A DNA stretch of 64,000 nt from Alteromonas sp. KUL42. Its GTDB lineage: Bacteria > Pseudomonadota > Gammaproteobacteria > Enterobacterales > Alteromonadaceae. The stretch is from contig NZ_BJKK01000001.1 in NCBI RefSeq assembly GCF_006538325.1, positions 591,485 through 655,484 on the forward strand, in the 5' to 3' direction. The first letter of the stretch is position 1; every line of letters begins with the position of its first letter. The notes beneath the pieces are model-generated. The model had not been told where the DNA came from, made no database searches, and saw only the letters and a program-made list of their open reading frames with translations. Shown one piece after another: positions 27,381-36,558 of this stretch. A program made the position numbers and the translations under genes.

Positions 27381-29048
27381 TTATTTAGTCATGCGCTTGT
27401 ATTTTAAGCGGTGTGGCTCAACCACATCATGACCAAATTCGCTCTTAAGCCAGCTTTCGTAATCAGAGTAGTTCCCTTCGAAGAAGTTTATGTTGCCTTC
27501 GTCGCGGTAATCCATAATATGTGTTGCAACGCGGTCTAAGAACCAGCGATCGTGCGAGATAACCATGGCGCAGCCAGGGAACTCTAACAACGCGTTTTCC
27601 AGTGCGCGCAGTGTTTCAACGTCCAAGTCATTGGTGGGCTCATCCAGTAGTAACACGTTGCCACCCGCTTTTAAGAGCTTGGCCAAATGAACGCGATTGC
27701 GCTCACCACCAGATAGGTCTTTAATGAACTTCTGTTGGTCTGTGCCCTTAAAATTAAAACGGCTGCAGTATGCGCGGCTATTTATCTCAAAATTGCCGAT
27801 GCGAATAATGTCTTGGTCGTCAGAGATTTCTTTCCACACGGTGTTATTTTCATTCATGTGGTCGCGGAACTGTTCAACCGCGGCAATTTGCACTGTGTCA
27901 CCTAAGTCAATTGTACCCGAATCAGGCTGCTCTGCTCCCGTTAGCATTCTAAACAAGGTTGATTTACCCGCACCGTTAGGGCCGACAATACCTACAATAG
28001 CACCTTTGGGAACGTTAAATGACAAATTATCAATGAGAACCCGATCGCCATAGGATTTTTTCAGGTTTGATACTTCGATTACCTTGTCGCCTAAGCGCTC
28101 ACCCGGCGGAATGAATAGTTCGTTGGTTTCGTTGCGCTTTTGGTAATCGCTAGTTGATAATTCCTCGAAGCGAGCCATACGCGCTTTACTCTTGGCATGA
28201 CGACCTTTAGGGTTTGAACGAACCCATTCAAGTTCTTGCTTCATGCTCTTCATTCGCGCAGTTTCGGCGCGTTCTTCTTGCTGTAAGCGGTTTTCTTTTT
28301 GCTCAAGCCATGATGAATAATTACCTTCCCATGGAATACCTTCACCACGGTCAAGTTCTAGAATCCAACCTGCCACATTATCTAGGAAGTATCTATCGTG
28401 GGTAATTGCCACAACGGTGCCTTCATAGTCGTGAAGGAAACGTTCTAACCATGCTACAGATTCTGCATCTAAGTGGTTAGTTGGTTCGTCGAGTAAAAGC
28501 ATTTCAGGCTTTTCAAGCAGCAAGCGGCAAAGTGCAACACGGCGGCGCTCACCACCAGAGAGTTTACTTACGTCGGCATCCCATGGTGGTAAGCGAAGTG
28601 CATCGGCTGCGCGCTCTAATGCATTCTCAAGATTGTGACCGTCTTTAGCTTGAATAATGGCTTCTAACTCACCTTGCTCTTTCGCCAGTGCGTCAAAATC
28701 AGCATCTGCGTCAGCGTAGGCTGCATAAACCTCGTCTAAACGTGTTAAAGCGTGCTTAACGTCAGCAACCGCTTCTTCAATGTTACCGCGCACATCTTTC
28801 GATTCGTCCAATTGAGGCTCTTGCGGTAGATAGCCAACTTTCAAGCCTGGTTGTGGACGCGCTTCACCTTCAATGTCGGTATCTACACCAGCCATGATAC
28901 GAAGTAAGGTTGATTTACCCGCACCGTTTAGACCTAGCACACCAATTTTGGCGCCAGGGAAGAAGCTAAGTGAAATATTTTTAAGAATATGTCTGTTCGG
29001 GGGAACAATTTTTCCCACGCGATGCATACTGTATACGTATTGAGCCAT
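27381..29048 (-). CDS. ettA: Energy-dependent translational throttle protein EttA
   Basis: A 555-residue ABC-F ATPase that binds the ribosomal E site and gates entry into elongation according to the ATP/ADP ratio. There are two nucleotide-binding domains, each with Walker A (GLNGAGKST, GPNGAGKST) and signature (LSGGERRR, LSGGERNR) motifs followed by LLLDEPTNHLD and LLLDEPTNDLD. The EttA arm and P-site tether (NRLQQEERAETARMKSMKQELEWVR) lie between them. The C-terminus HRLKYKRMTK is EttA-like. It is single-copy in appearance, followed by its own terminator. Confidence 0.96.
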   Translation of the reverse strand: MAQYVYSMHRVGKIVPPNRHILKNISLSFFPGAKIGVLGLNGAGKSTLLRIMAGVDTDIEGEARPQPGLKVGYLPQEPQLDESKDVRGNIEEAVADVKHALTRLDEVYAAYADADADFDALAKEQGELEAIIQAKDGHNLENALERAADALRLPPWDADVSKLSGGERRRVALCRLLLEKPEMLLLDEPTNHLDAESVAWLERFLHDYEGTVVAITHDRYFLDNVAGWILELDRGEGIPWEGNYSSWLEQKENRLQQEERAETARMKSMKQELEWVRSNPKGRHAKSKARMARFEELSTSDYQKRNETNELFIPPGERLGDKVIEVSNLKKSYGDRVLIDNLSFNVPKGAIVGIVGPNGAGKSTLFRMLTGAEQPDSGTIDLGDTVQIAAVEQFRDHMNENNTVWKEISDDQDIIRIGNFEINSRAYCSRFNFKGTDQQKFIKDLSGGERNRVHLAKLLKAGGNVLLLDEPTNDLDVETLRALENALLEFPGCAMVISHDRWFLDRVATHIMDYRDEGNINFFEGNYSDYESWLKSEFGHDVVEPHRLKYKRMTK

Positions 29049-29362
29049 GCGCTATCCTCGCTAGAAAGCGGTAAAAATGAAATAGGGTATTAATTAGGAG
29101 TGTATTCTACTCGTAAGACTATAGTTTGTGCCAGTGGCGAACGCCATTCACTATTGTTCTTGCTGGTATTTTGACCACTTGCTGTCAAAAGTGTGATTTA
29201 ACCGTCGGTGCTTACCGCGATTTAAGGTACACTTTAGCGCTATATAAGGTGACATATTTGCCGATGTAGCGCTAAAACACCCTAGATATTCCATCTTTGA
29301 ATGAAGCGCTATGGATATGCACCTAAAAACAATCAACGATAGATCCGAACAGGTAACAATGC
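29049..29362. promoter_or_regulatory. Intergenic region ettA/lpxD with repeated TAGCGCTA palindromes
   Basis: A 314-base divergent gap. TTTAGCGCTA (29233-29242) and TAGCGCTAAA (29267-29276) are inverted 10-mers, each containing the self-complementary TAGCGCTA. A third AGCGCTA occurs near 29302. The spacing suggests an operator or a stem-loop upstream of lpxD. The rest is featureless. Confidence 0.4.
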
Positions 29363-30391
29363 ATGACTGCTATGAATAAACGTACATACAGTTTGGAAGA
29401 GCTTGCTAATCATGTTGGCGGTGCTGTTCAGGGAGATGGCAGTGTTGTCATTTCTGCGGTGGGCACACTTGAAGGTGCAGCTACACACCAAATTTCATTT
29501 TTAACTAATCCAAAATACAAGCCAAAACTGAAAGATACAAACGCTGGTGCAGTTATTCTTCACGAAAGCTTGCAAGGTGCCTGCGCAGTCCCTGCGCTAG
29601 TGGTGGCGAATCCTCATGCCGCTTTTGCCCGAATTGCGCAGTTGTTTGATACTACACCTGCGGTAGCCACTGGCGTTGCAGATAGCGCAGTAATTGCGCC
29701 TTCAGCACGTATTGGCTGCGATGTATCGCTGGGCCACAACGTTATTATTGAAGATAATGTGGTTTTAGGTGACAGGGTTTCAATTGGTGCCAATACTGTT
29801 ATTCGCAGGGGCACACATGTTGGTGAAGGCACCACTATTCATCCTAATGTAACCATTTACCACGATGTGGTTATTGGAAAGCGCGTTACTATTCACAGTC
29901 AAACAGTTATTGGAGCGGCAGGGTTTGGGTTTGCCAATGATAAAGGCGTTTGGTTGACTATTCCTCAAACGGGAACAGTGCGCATTGGTGATGATAGTCA
30001 AATTGGGGCAAGTACCAGTATTGATAGAGGTGCCATGGAAGATACGTTGATAGGAACCAACGTTATTATTGACAATCAGGTGCAAATTGGCCACAACTGC
30101 ATCATTGGTGATCACTCTTGTATCTGCGGTGCAACGGGGATAGCGGGCAGTTGTCATATCGGTAAGCACGTTATTATTGGTGGTGGTGTGGGCATTAACG
30201 GTCACATCAGCATTTGTGATAACGTACAAGTTACGGGTTATACCATGATTGTACAGGATATTACGTCTCCTGGTGTCTATTCATCAGGGCAGCCAGCACA
30301 GACAAATCGAGAGTGGCGTAAGAATGCGGTTAGACTGCAAAAAATTGGCAGTTTATTCGACCGCGTTAAGGCACTTGAAAAACAGGTCTGA
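29363..30391 (+). CDS. lpxD: UDP-3-O-acylglucosamine N-acyltransferase (LpxD), stand-alone copy
   Basis: Adds the second hydroxyacyl chain in lipid A synthesis. The protein has 342 residues (E. coli LpxD 341), with an N-terminal uridine-binding domain (SLEELANHVGGAVQGDG, FLTNPKYKPKL), many left-handed beta-helix hexapeptide repeats, and the catalytic His244 in VQIGHNCIIGD. The gene is not in the usual bamA-skp-lpxD-fabZ-lpxA operon but stands alone between ettA and glyA, so it may be a second paralog. Start choice: AGG lies 9 bases before 29363; an in-frame ATG at 29372 is an alternative. Confidence 0.9.
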   Translation: MTAMNKRTYSLEELANHVGGAVQGDGSVVISAVGTLEGAATHQISFLTNPKYKPKLKDTNAGAVILHESLQGACAVPALVVANPHAAFARIAQLFDTTPAVATGVADSAVIAPSARIGCDVSLGHNVIIEDNVVLGDRVSIGANTVIRRGTHVGEGTTIHPNVTIYHDVVIGKRVTIHSQTVIGAAGFGFANDKGVWLTIPQTGTVRIGDDSQIGASTSIDRGAMEDTLIGTNVIIDNQVQIGHNCIIGDHSCICGATGIAGSCHIGKHVIIGGGVGINGHISICDNVQVTGYTMIVQDITSPGVYSSGQPAQTNREWRKNAVRLQKIGSLFDRVKALEKQV

Positions 30392-30400
30392 TCTCACTCT

Positions 30401-30428
30401 GGCGCAGGTATTTCGTTAAACCTGCGCC
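30401..30428 (+). terminator. Hairpin downstream of lpxD
   Basis: GGCGCAGGT (30401-30409) pairs perfectly with ACCTGCGCC (30420-30428), followed by ATTTACATT. The T-run is weak. Confidence 0.6.
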
Positions 30429-30550
30429 ATTTACATTAATTTGGCCATAAAGCGGTATACAAGACCCTGAAAATGACTAGAATATGGCCTCAAATTAAGC
30501 TATCCGTGCGTAATTTAACGTCACATAAACACCGCAGTTAAGGAGCCCCC

Positions 30551-31807
30551 ATGTTTTCTCGCGAAATGAACATAGCTGACTTTGACCCTGAATTAGCCGA
30601 TGCAATGGCAAAAGAGGTTGAGCGTCAAGAACACCACATCGAGCTGATTGCCTCTGAAAACTATTGTAGTCCACGCGTGATGGAAGCGCAGGGTTCACAG
30701 TTGACCAATAAATATGCAGAAGGTTATCCGGGCAAGCGTTATTACGGTGGTTGTGAACATGTAGACGTGGTAGAACAACTGGCTATCGATCGCGCTAAAG
30801 AGTTGTTTGGTGCAGATTATGCTAACGTGCAACCACACGCTGGTTCTCAAGCAAACTCAGCTGTATTCATGGCATTGTTAAATGCTGGCGATACCGTATT
30901 GGGTATGAGCCTTTCTGAAGGTGGTCACTTAACGCATGGTTCTCACGTTAACTTCTCTGGTAAAACCTACAATGCTATTCAATATGGTCTTAACAAAGAA
31001 ACTGGCGAAATTGATTATGCGCAAGTAGAAGCATTGGCAAAAGAACACAAGCCAAAAATGATCATTGGTGGTTTCTCTGCTTATTCAGGTATTGTTGATT
31101 GGGCTAAGTTCCGTGAAATTGCTGACAGTGTGGGTGCATATCTTCTTGTTGATATGGCACACGTTGCAGGTCTAGTAGCCGCGGGTGTTTATCCTAACCC
31201 GCTACCACATGCGCATGTGGTGACTACTACTACGCATAAAACGTTAGCGGGGCCGCGCAGTGGTCTTATCCTGTCGGCGTGTGGCGATGAAGATATTTAT
31301 AAGAAGCTTAATAGCTCGGTTTTCCCTGGTAATCAAGGTGGCCCATTATGCCATGTGATTGCAGCGAAAGCGGTTGCGTTCAAAGAAGCACTTCAGCCTG
31401 AATTTAAAGTGTATCAACAGCAAGTGGTCGCAAATGCCAAAGCTATGGTGTCTGTAATGCAAGAGCGCGGCTACAACATCGTGTCAGGCGGTACTGATAA
31501 CCACTTGTTCTTGCTTGATCTTATCGATAAAGACATTACAGGTAAAGATGCTGACGCTGCACTTGGTGCTGCTAACATCACGGTAAACAAAAACTCAGTG
31601 CCAAACGATCCTCGTTCGCCATTTGTAACTAGTGGTCTTCGCATTGGTAGCCCTGCTATCACGCGCCGTGGTTTTAAAGAAGAGCAAGCGAAGAAGGTTG
31701 CAACGTGGATCTGTGACATTCTTGACAACATGGGTGATGAGTCTGTTATCAAGCGTGTTCAAGGCGAAGTCGTTGCTCTTTGCGCGCAATTCCCTGTTTA
31801 CAAGTAA
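30551..31807 (+). CDS. glyA: Serine hydroxymethyltransferase
   Basis: A PLP enzyme converting serine and tetrahydrofolate to glycine and methylene-tetrahydrofolate. The length of 418 residues is typical. The PLP lysine is Lys230 in [33 protein letters not shown] and [13 protein letters not shown] are conserved. AAGGAG lies 5-6 bases before the ATG. No glycine riboswitch is visible upstream. It is followed, as in many gammaproteobacteria, by nrdR. Confidence 0.97.
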   Translation: MFSREMNIADFDPELADAMAKEVERQEHHIELIASENYCSPRVMEAQGSQLTNKYAEGYPGKRYYGGCEHVDVVEQLAIDRAKELFGADYANVQPHAGSQANSAVFMALLNAGDTVLGMSLSEGGHLTHGSHVNFSGKTYNAIQYGLNKETGEIDYAQVEALAKEHKPKMIIGGFSAYSGIVDWAKFREIADSVGAYLLVDMAHVAGLVAAGVYPNPLPHAHVVTTTTHKTLAGPRSGLILSACGDEDIYKKLNSSVFPGNQGGPLCHVIAAKAVAFKEALQPEFKVYQQQVVANAKAMVSVMQERGYNIVSGGTDNHLFLLDLIDKDITGKDADAALGAANITVNKNSVPNDPRSPFVTSGLRIGSPAITRRGFKEEQAKKVATWICDILDNMGDESVIKRVQGEVVALCAQFPVYK

Positions 31808-31826
31808 GTAAATAGGTTTGTCTTTT

Positions 31827-31883
31827 ATTGCGTACTTTGGTAGTAATGAAAACTAAGTATGGTTCAATACCTAAGTACGCAAT
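31827..31883. terminator. Long inverted repeat between glyA and nrdR
   Basis: ATTGCGTACTTTGGTA (31827-31842) pairs with TACCTAAGTACGCAAT (31868-31883) with one mismatch, around a 25-base loop. It may end glyA transcripts or regulate nrdR, whose ATG is 16 bases further on. Confidence 0.6.
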
Positions 31884-31898
31884 TGTTAAGGAATTTTT

Positions 31899-32348
31899 AT
31901 GTTTTGCCCCTTTTGCTCAGCGCAAGAAACGAAAGTTATTGATTCTCGCTTAGTTGCAGAAGGTCACCAAGTGCGCAGGCGTCGCGAATGCATCGTTTGC
32001 CATGAACGCTTCACAACATTTGAAAGTGCTGAATTAGTTATGCCTCGCGTCATCAAACGGGATGGCTCAAGAGAGCCGTTTAACGAAGATAAATTGCGTG
32101 CAGGTTTACAACGAGCACTGGAAAAACGCCCCGTTAGCACTGAAAAAGTAGAGCAGTGCATCTTATCGCTTAAATCTGAGTTACGCGCTACCGGAGAGCG
32201 CGAGGTCGCCAGTGAGCTTCTCGGTACGTTAATCATGAAAGCATTAAAGGAACTCGATAAGGTGGCATACGTTCGCTTTGCCTCAGTGTATCGTTCTTTT
32301 GAGGATATTCGTGAATTTGGCGAAGAGATAGCGCGACTAGGCGATTAG
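31899..32348 (+). CDS. nrdR: Transcriptional repressor NrdR
   Basis: A 149-residue regulator of ribonucleotide reductase genes. The N-terminal zinc ribbon has Cys3, Cys6, Cys31 and Cys34 and the RRRRE stretch. An ATP-cone domain ([29 protein letters not shown]) senses ATP/dATP. It leads the riboflavin gene run, the normal order. Confidence 0.97.
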   Translation: MFCPFCSAQETKVIDSRLVAEGHQVRRRRECIVCHERFTTFESAELVMPRVIKRDGSREPFNEDKLRAGLQRALEKRPVSTEKVEQCILSLKSELRATGEREVASELLGTLIMKALKELDKVAYVRFASVYRSFEDIREFGEEIARLGD

Positions 32349-32377
32349 AACGGTTTGCGCTTATCACAGGAATAACA

Positions 32378-33517
32378 GTGGATCAGGCTACCATAAAGAA
32401 CGACTATAAGTGGATGGCCAGAGCCATTCAACTCGCAAAAAAAGGGTGGTACACCACCTCACCAAACCCTCGCGTCGGATGTGTCATTGTTGATGAGAAT
32501 AATGAATGCATCGGAGAAGGCTTCCATGTTCAAGCAGGCACTCCTCACGCCGAAGTTCATGCACTCGCTCAAGCAAAACAGGCCCGTACGCAAGGCGCAA
32601 AAGGTGCAACTGCCTATGTCACATTAGAACCGTGTAGTCATTACGGCCGCACACCGCCTTGTGCGGAGGCACTGGTAAATGCGCAGGTAGCACGTGTTGT
32701 GGTGGCGATGACCGACCCAAACCCAAACGTTAGCGGTAACGGCATTAGAAAGTTACAAGATGCAGGGATTGAAGTTGTAAGTGATGTGATGGCGGCTGAA
32801 GCTGCAACGCTTAATCTAGGATTTATCAAGCGAATGCTTACGGGCAAGCCCTATGTGCGCGCCAAACTTGGTATTAGTTTAGATGGTAAAATTGCTTTGC
32901 AAAATGGTGTTAGCCAATGGATAACGGGCCCAGAAGCGAGAAGAGATGTACAAAGCTACCGAGCTCAAAGTTGTGTAGTGCTGACAGGCTCGGGTACTGT
33001 AAAGGCAGATGATCCAAGCTTATTGGTAAGGGGATCTGAAGCGCAATTTAAAGCTTACCCACTTGAGGTAATACGCCAACCTGCCAGAGTCATTATTGAT
33101 AGCAATGATGCCATACGTGGCGATTATCAAATTCTCAACGACGGACACACCACTTTTATTGCAACACCAACCGCACACCCAGATACCGCGTCACAGAAGT
33201 ACCTTCAGGTCGCAGAAAATGCGGGTAAAGTTAATCTTGAATCTCTGATGCAAGCGTTTGGCGATAAACAATTTAATGAAGTATGGGTTGAGGCTGGCCC
33301 TGGGCTAGTGGGCGCGCTATTGGAACACCAGTTGGTTGATGAGCTTATTTGCTATCAAGCGCCAAAAATTTTAGGTGATAAGGGCCAAAGCATGGTTACA
33401 TTACCGGCATTTACGTCGCTAGACCAATCTATTTCACTAACGCTTATTGAAAATCGTCAAGTGGGTAACGATATTAAGTTTATCTTTCGTCCTGACTATC
33501 GCGATATGGGCCGCTAG
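32378..33517 (+). CDS. ribD: Bifunctional diaminohydroxyphosphoribosylaminopyrimidine deaminase / reductase
   Basis: Steps 2 and 3 of riboflavin synthesis. The N-terminal deaminase has zinc ligands in PHAEVHAL and LEPCSHYGRTPPC. The C-terminal reductase domain follows from AKLGISLDGKIAL, with EAGPGLVGALLE near the end. Length 379 residues, GTG start at 32378. It is the first rib gene of the cluster. Confidence 0.96.
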   Translation: MDQATIKNDYKWMARAIQLAKKGWYTTSPNPRVGCVIVDENNECIGEGFHVQAGTPHAEVHALAQAKQARTQGAKGATAYVTLEPCSHYGRTPPCAEALVNAQVARVVVAMTDPNPNVSGNGIRKLQDAGIEVVSDVMAAEAATLNLGFIKRMLTGKPYVRAKLGISLDGKIALQNGVSQWITGPEARRDVQSYRAQSCVVLTGSGTVKADDPSLLVRGSEAQFKAYPLEVIRQPARVIIDSNDAIRGDYQILNDGHTTFIATPTAHPDTASQKYLQVAENAGKVNLESLMQAFGDKQFNEVWVEAGPGLVGALLEHQLVDELICYQAPKILGDKGQSMVTLPAFTSLDQSISLTLIENRQVGNDIKFIFRPDYRDMGR

Positions 33518-33537
33518 AAGCGCCAAAGAGGAAATCT

Positions 33538-34200
33538 ATGTTCACTGGAATTATTCAGGCTTTAGGTAAAATTCAAAAGTTAGACAATCGAGGCAGTGAT
33601 ATTCGTTTAACTGTCGCTTCATCGACCCTAGATATGTCGGATGTTGCACTTGGGGATAGTATTGCAACAAACGGTGTTTGTTTAACCGTTACCGATATGG
33701 GTGATGACTATTACTGCGCTGATGTTTCAGCCGAAACCATAAAACTAACAGGGTTTGCGCATTATTCTGCCGGCTCAGTTGTGAATTTAGAAAAAGCGAT
33801 GCGACCAACTGATCGCTTCGGTGGTCATATTGTTTCTGGACACGTGGACGGTGTAGGTGAAGTTACACAAATTATAAAACACACCGATTACATCGAGTTT
33901 TGGGTTAAAGCACCTGACGAGCTTGCGAGGTACATTGCCCACAAAGGCAGTATTACCGTAGATGGCATTAGCCTTACGGTGAATCAAGTGAACGGTTCCG
34001 AGTTTATGCTTTGGATAATACCGCACACGCTGAAAGAAACTATTATGGGAACGTACAAAGTCGGTACGGCGGTTAATTTAGAAGTCGATGTCATTGCTCG
34101 TTACCTAGAGCGCTTGATGTTAGGCGAGAAAGCCGCAGAGCCTAAAAGTAAAGGCATTGATATGGCCTTTCTGGCCGAGAATGGATTTTTAAGAAAATAA
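33538..34200 (+). CDS. ribE: Riboflavin synthase alpha chain
   Basis: Dismutation of 6,7-dimethyl-8-ribityllumazine to riboflavin. There are two tandem lumazine-binding barrels, starting [12 protein letters not shown] and again at [22 protein letters not shown] in the first repeat and DGISLTV in the second are the paired ligand-contact motifs. It has 220 residues. A GAGGAAA ribosome binding site precedes the ATG. Confidence 0.96.
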   Translation: MFTGIIQALGKIQKLDNRGSDIRLTVASSTLDMSDVALGDSIATNGVCLTVTDMGDDYYCADVSAETIKLTGFAHYSAGSVVNLEKAMRPTDRFGGHIVSGHVDGVGEVTQIIKHTDYIEFWVKAPDELARYIAHKGSITVDGISLTVNQVNGSEFMLWIIPHTLKETIMGTYKVGTAVNLEVDVIARYLERLMLGEKAAEPKSKGIDMAFLAENGFLRK

Positions 34201-34222
34201 CCCTACAAGAAGCACACACACT

Positions 34223-35323
34223 ATGGCATTTAACACGACACAAGAAATTATTGAAGACATTCGTCAAGGTAAGATGGTTATCTTGATGGATGATGAAGAC
34301 AGAGAAAATGAAGGTGACCTGATTATGGCGGCCGAGCATATCACGCCGGAAGCTATTAATTTTATGGTTACTCATGCAAGAGGCCTTGTTTGCTTGCCAA
34401 TGACGCAAGAGCGTTGTCGCACACTTAATCTGCCTTTGATGGTGGATAAAAACGAAGCGCAGTTCTCAACTAACTTTACAGTTTCTATAGAAGCTGCAAA
34501 AGGGGTAACCACTGGTATTTCAGCTGCTGACCGTGCCACAACGATTAAAGCTGCAGTGGCTAAAGATGCAAAAGCATCAGATATTGTTCAGCCTGGTCAT
34601 ATTTTCCCGCTTATTGCAAAAGACGGTGGTGTGTTGAACCGTGCAGGTCACACCGAAGCAGGTGTTGATCTTCCACGATTGGCTGGGCTAGAGCCAGCGG
34701 GTGTTATCGTTGAAATTCTCAATGAAGATGGCTCAATGGCCCGTCGCCCTGAACTTGAACTATTCGCGCAGAAACACAATTTGAAGATAGGCACCATTGC
34801 CGATCTTATCGAATACAGAAATTTAAACGAAACGACCATTGAGAAAGTGGCGCAGTGCAACATACCTACAGAATACGGTGATTTCGAATTACACACGTTT
34901 AAAGACAGTATTGATAACCAACTCCATTTTGCCTTGAAAAAGGGTGAGATCTCCTCTGATATTCCTACGTTAGTGCGTGTACATTTACACAATACATTTA
35001 GTGATTTGCTTGGTTCGACCCGTGGTATTCATCGCTCTATGACGCTAGCAGATGGCATGCGAAAAATCTCACAAGAAGGTGGCGTGTTGGTTTTACTGGG
35101 CAAAGAAGAGCATATTGAACAACAAGTTCGCCGCTTTGCAGCTGAGGATAGAGGTGAACGCCCAGCAGGTGCTGATTGGCAAGGTTCATCGCGCACAATT
35201 GGCGTAGGTAGCCAAATATTGGCGTCAATGGGCGTACACAAAATGCGTCTGCTTAGTAAACCAATTAAATATCATGCACTCTCAGGCTACGGCCTTGAAG
35301 TAGTAGAGTACGTGCACGACTAG
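34223..35323 (+). CDS. ribB: 3,4-dihydroxy-2-butanone 4-phosphate synthase fused to an inactive RibA-like domain (RibBX type)
   Basis: The N-terminal RibB domain (residues 1-205) has [11 protein letters not shown] (23-33), [10 protein letters not shown] and [16 protein letters not shown], the metal and substrate sites. The C-terminal 150 residues align with GTP cyclohydrolase II ([30 protein letters not shown]), but the three zinc cysteines are replaced by Asn257, Gly268 and His270 with the correct spacing. The domain therefore cannot be a normal zinc-dependent GTP cyclohydrolase II, and a separate ribA must exist elsewhere. Annotation as bifunctional RibBA would be wrong. It is separated from ribH by a palindromic element. 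Confidence 0.9.
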   Translation: MAFNTTQEIIEDIRQGKMVILMDDEDRENEGDLIMAAEHITPEAINFMVTHARGLVCLPMTQERCRTLNLPLMVDKNEAQFSTNFTVSIEAAKGVTTGISAADRATTIKAAVAKDAKASDIVQPGHIFPLIAKDGGVLNRAGHTEAGVDLPRLAGLEPAGVIVEILNEDGSMARRPELELFAQKHNLKIGTIADLIEYRNLNETTIEKVAQCNIPTEYGDFELHTFKDSIDNQLHFALKKGEISSDIPTLVRVHLHNTFSDLLGSTRGIHRSMTLADGMRKISQEGGVLVLLGKEEHIEQQVRRFAAEDRGERPAGADWQGSSRTIGVGSQILASMGVHKMRLLSKPIKYHALSGYGLEVVEYVHD

Positions 35324-35396
35324 CGCTTAGCTGAAGGCGGGATGTTAGCTAGAGTGGAGAGGGTATTTCCGCGGTAAACATTTAGTGCATTAAAGT

Positions 35397-35496
35397 GGGG
35401 TAGCGAGCTCGGTTTTGAACCCTCCACCGCATGGATGCGGTGGCGGAGCGTACAGGGATGTATTTACCGCGTGTTCACAACCGAGCTTGCTACCCC
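35397..35496. repeat. ERIC-like palindromic repeat element between ribB and ribH
   Basis: The outer arms GGGGTAGCGAGCTCGGTT (35397-35414) and AACCGAGCTTGCTACCCC (35479-35496) are inverted with one mismatch. Inside is a perfect 9-bp hairpin CCACCGCAT-GG-ATGCGGTGG (35424-35443), followed by GGAGCGTACAGGGATGTATT, a sequence type that recurs in intergenic repeats of marine gammaproteobacteria (from memory). The element has no coding potential and separates ribB from the ribH promoter. Confidence 0.75.
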
Positions 35497-35562
35497 AACC
35501 AGATTTAGTCAAAAGTACAAAATAAAGTTAAACAAACAATAGATTTAGTTTAGGCGCAGTTG

Positions 35563-35571
35563 TGGTATACT
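35563..35571 (+). promoter_or_regulatory. Extended -10 promoter of ribH
   Basis: TGGTATACT: TG at 35563-35564 and -10 TATACT at 35566-35571. The transcript would start near 35578, 24 bases before the ribH ATG. It gives ribH-nusB-thiL-pgpA its own promoter downstream of the palindromic element. Confidence 0.6.
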
Positions 35572-35601
35572 TCGCGCCGTTTTTTCTCGAGGAATGAATC
35601 C

Positions 35602-36075
35602 ATGCAGGTAATTGAAGGTAATATCAGAGCAACCGGTAAAAAGTTTGCTATCGTTGTATCACGCTTTAATAGCTTTGTAGTAGAAAGCTTGCTAGAAGGT
35701 GCATTAGACACACTAGAGCGTCACGGTGAAGTAAGTGATGACGATATCACCTTGGTTCGTGTACCTGGTGCTTATGAGCTACCTGTTGTGGCAAAGAAAC
35801 TTGCCGAGAAAAAGTCATTTGACGCTATCATCGCATTAGGTGCGGTTATTCGCGGTGGTACACCTCATTTTGATTTTGTCGCAGGCGAATGTAATAAAGG
35901 CTTAGCGCAAGTATCTCTAGAATACGGTGTACCGGTAGCGTTTGGTGTCATCACAACAGATTCAATTGAACAAGCAATCGAGCGTTCGGGTACGAAAGCG
36001 GGCAACAAAGGTGCAGAAGCTGCACTAGGCGCGCTGGAAATGGTTAACGTTATTGATGCTGTTGAAAAGCTTTAA
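35602..36075 (+). CDS. ribH: 6,7-dimethyl-8-ribityllumazine synthase
   Basis: A 157-residue lumazine synthase that forms icosahedral or pentameric assemblies. The start at 35602 is chosen because GAGGA lies 8 bases upstream and because the longer frame from 35560 would begin upstream of the promoter -10. Conserved features: the N-terminal [34 protein letters not shown] (with catalytic His) and [13 protein letters not shown]. It is followed by nusB 12 bases later. Confidence 0.96.
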   Translation: MQVIEGNIRATGKKFAIVVSRFNSFVVESLLEGALDTLERHGEVSDDDITLVRVPGAYELPVVAKKLAEKKSFDAIIALGAVIRGGTPHFDFVAGECNKGLAQVSLEYGVPVAFGVITTDSIEQAIERSGTKAGNKGAEAALGALEMVNVIDAVEKL

Positions 36076-36087
36076 GGTAAACATTAA

Positions 36088-36510
36088 GTGAAAGTTTCAG
36101 CTCGTCGTAAAGCCCGTGAATTAGCCTTGCAAGGTGTATATTCATGGCAAATGAGTCGCAATGATATTCAGCAAGTTGAACTGGCCCTTGCGACCAGTAA
36201 CGACATGCAAAAAGTAGATATGGCTTATTTCCAAGCTTTGCTGCGTGGTGTCGCGCACAACGCTAGTAAGCTAGATGACACCATCAAGCCGTATCTAGGT
36301 CGCTTGCCTGAAGAATTAGACGCTATCGAAAAAGCGATCTTGCGCATTGCAACACTTGAGCTGACCGAACGCATGGATGTGCCTTATCGTGTAATTATTA
36401 ATGAAGCAATTGAACTTGCTAAGGCTTTTGGTGCCGAAGAAAGCCATAAGTTCATTAATGGCGCATTGGATAAAGCCGTGCGCACGTTGCGTAAAGACGA
36501 GCGCAACTAA
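36088..36510 (+). CDS. nusB: Transcription antitermination protein NusB
   Basis: A 140-residue all-helical protein that binds boxA RNA with NusE (S10) for rRNA antitermination. The N-terminal ARRKARELALQGVYSWQ and C-terminal DVPYRVIINEAIELAKAFGAEESHKFINGALDK are diagnostic. The start is GTG with AAGG upstream. Pairing with ribH is standard. Confidence 0.96.
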   Translation: MKVSARRKARELALQGVYSWQMSRNDIQQVELALATSNDMQKVDMAYFQALLRGVAHNASKLDDTIKPYLGRLPEELDAIEKAILRIATLELTERMDVPYRVIINEAIELAKAFGAEESHKFINGALDKAVRTLRKDERN

Positions 36511-36558
36511 CCTTCAAATAGGGGCAGGGAGCGCCGCTGAAAGGGTTTAATAATTACC

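Noticed and set aside
29780..30229. 149-residue reading frame antisense to lpxD
   Set aside because: Asn/Thr-rich repeat pattern is the complement of the hexapeptide repeats of lpxD; not a real gene.
30429..30550. Glycine riboswitch before glyA
   Set aside because: The region is short and lacks the conserved tandem aptamer motifs.
32349..35601. FMN (RFN) riboswitch controlling the riboflavin genes
   Set aside because: I found none of the conserved RFN helices upstream of ribD, ribB or ribH; the GCGGTAAA at 35371 lies in a different sequence context.
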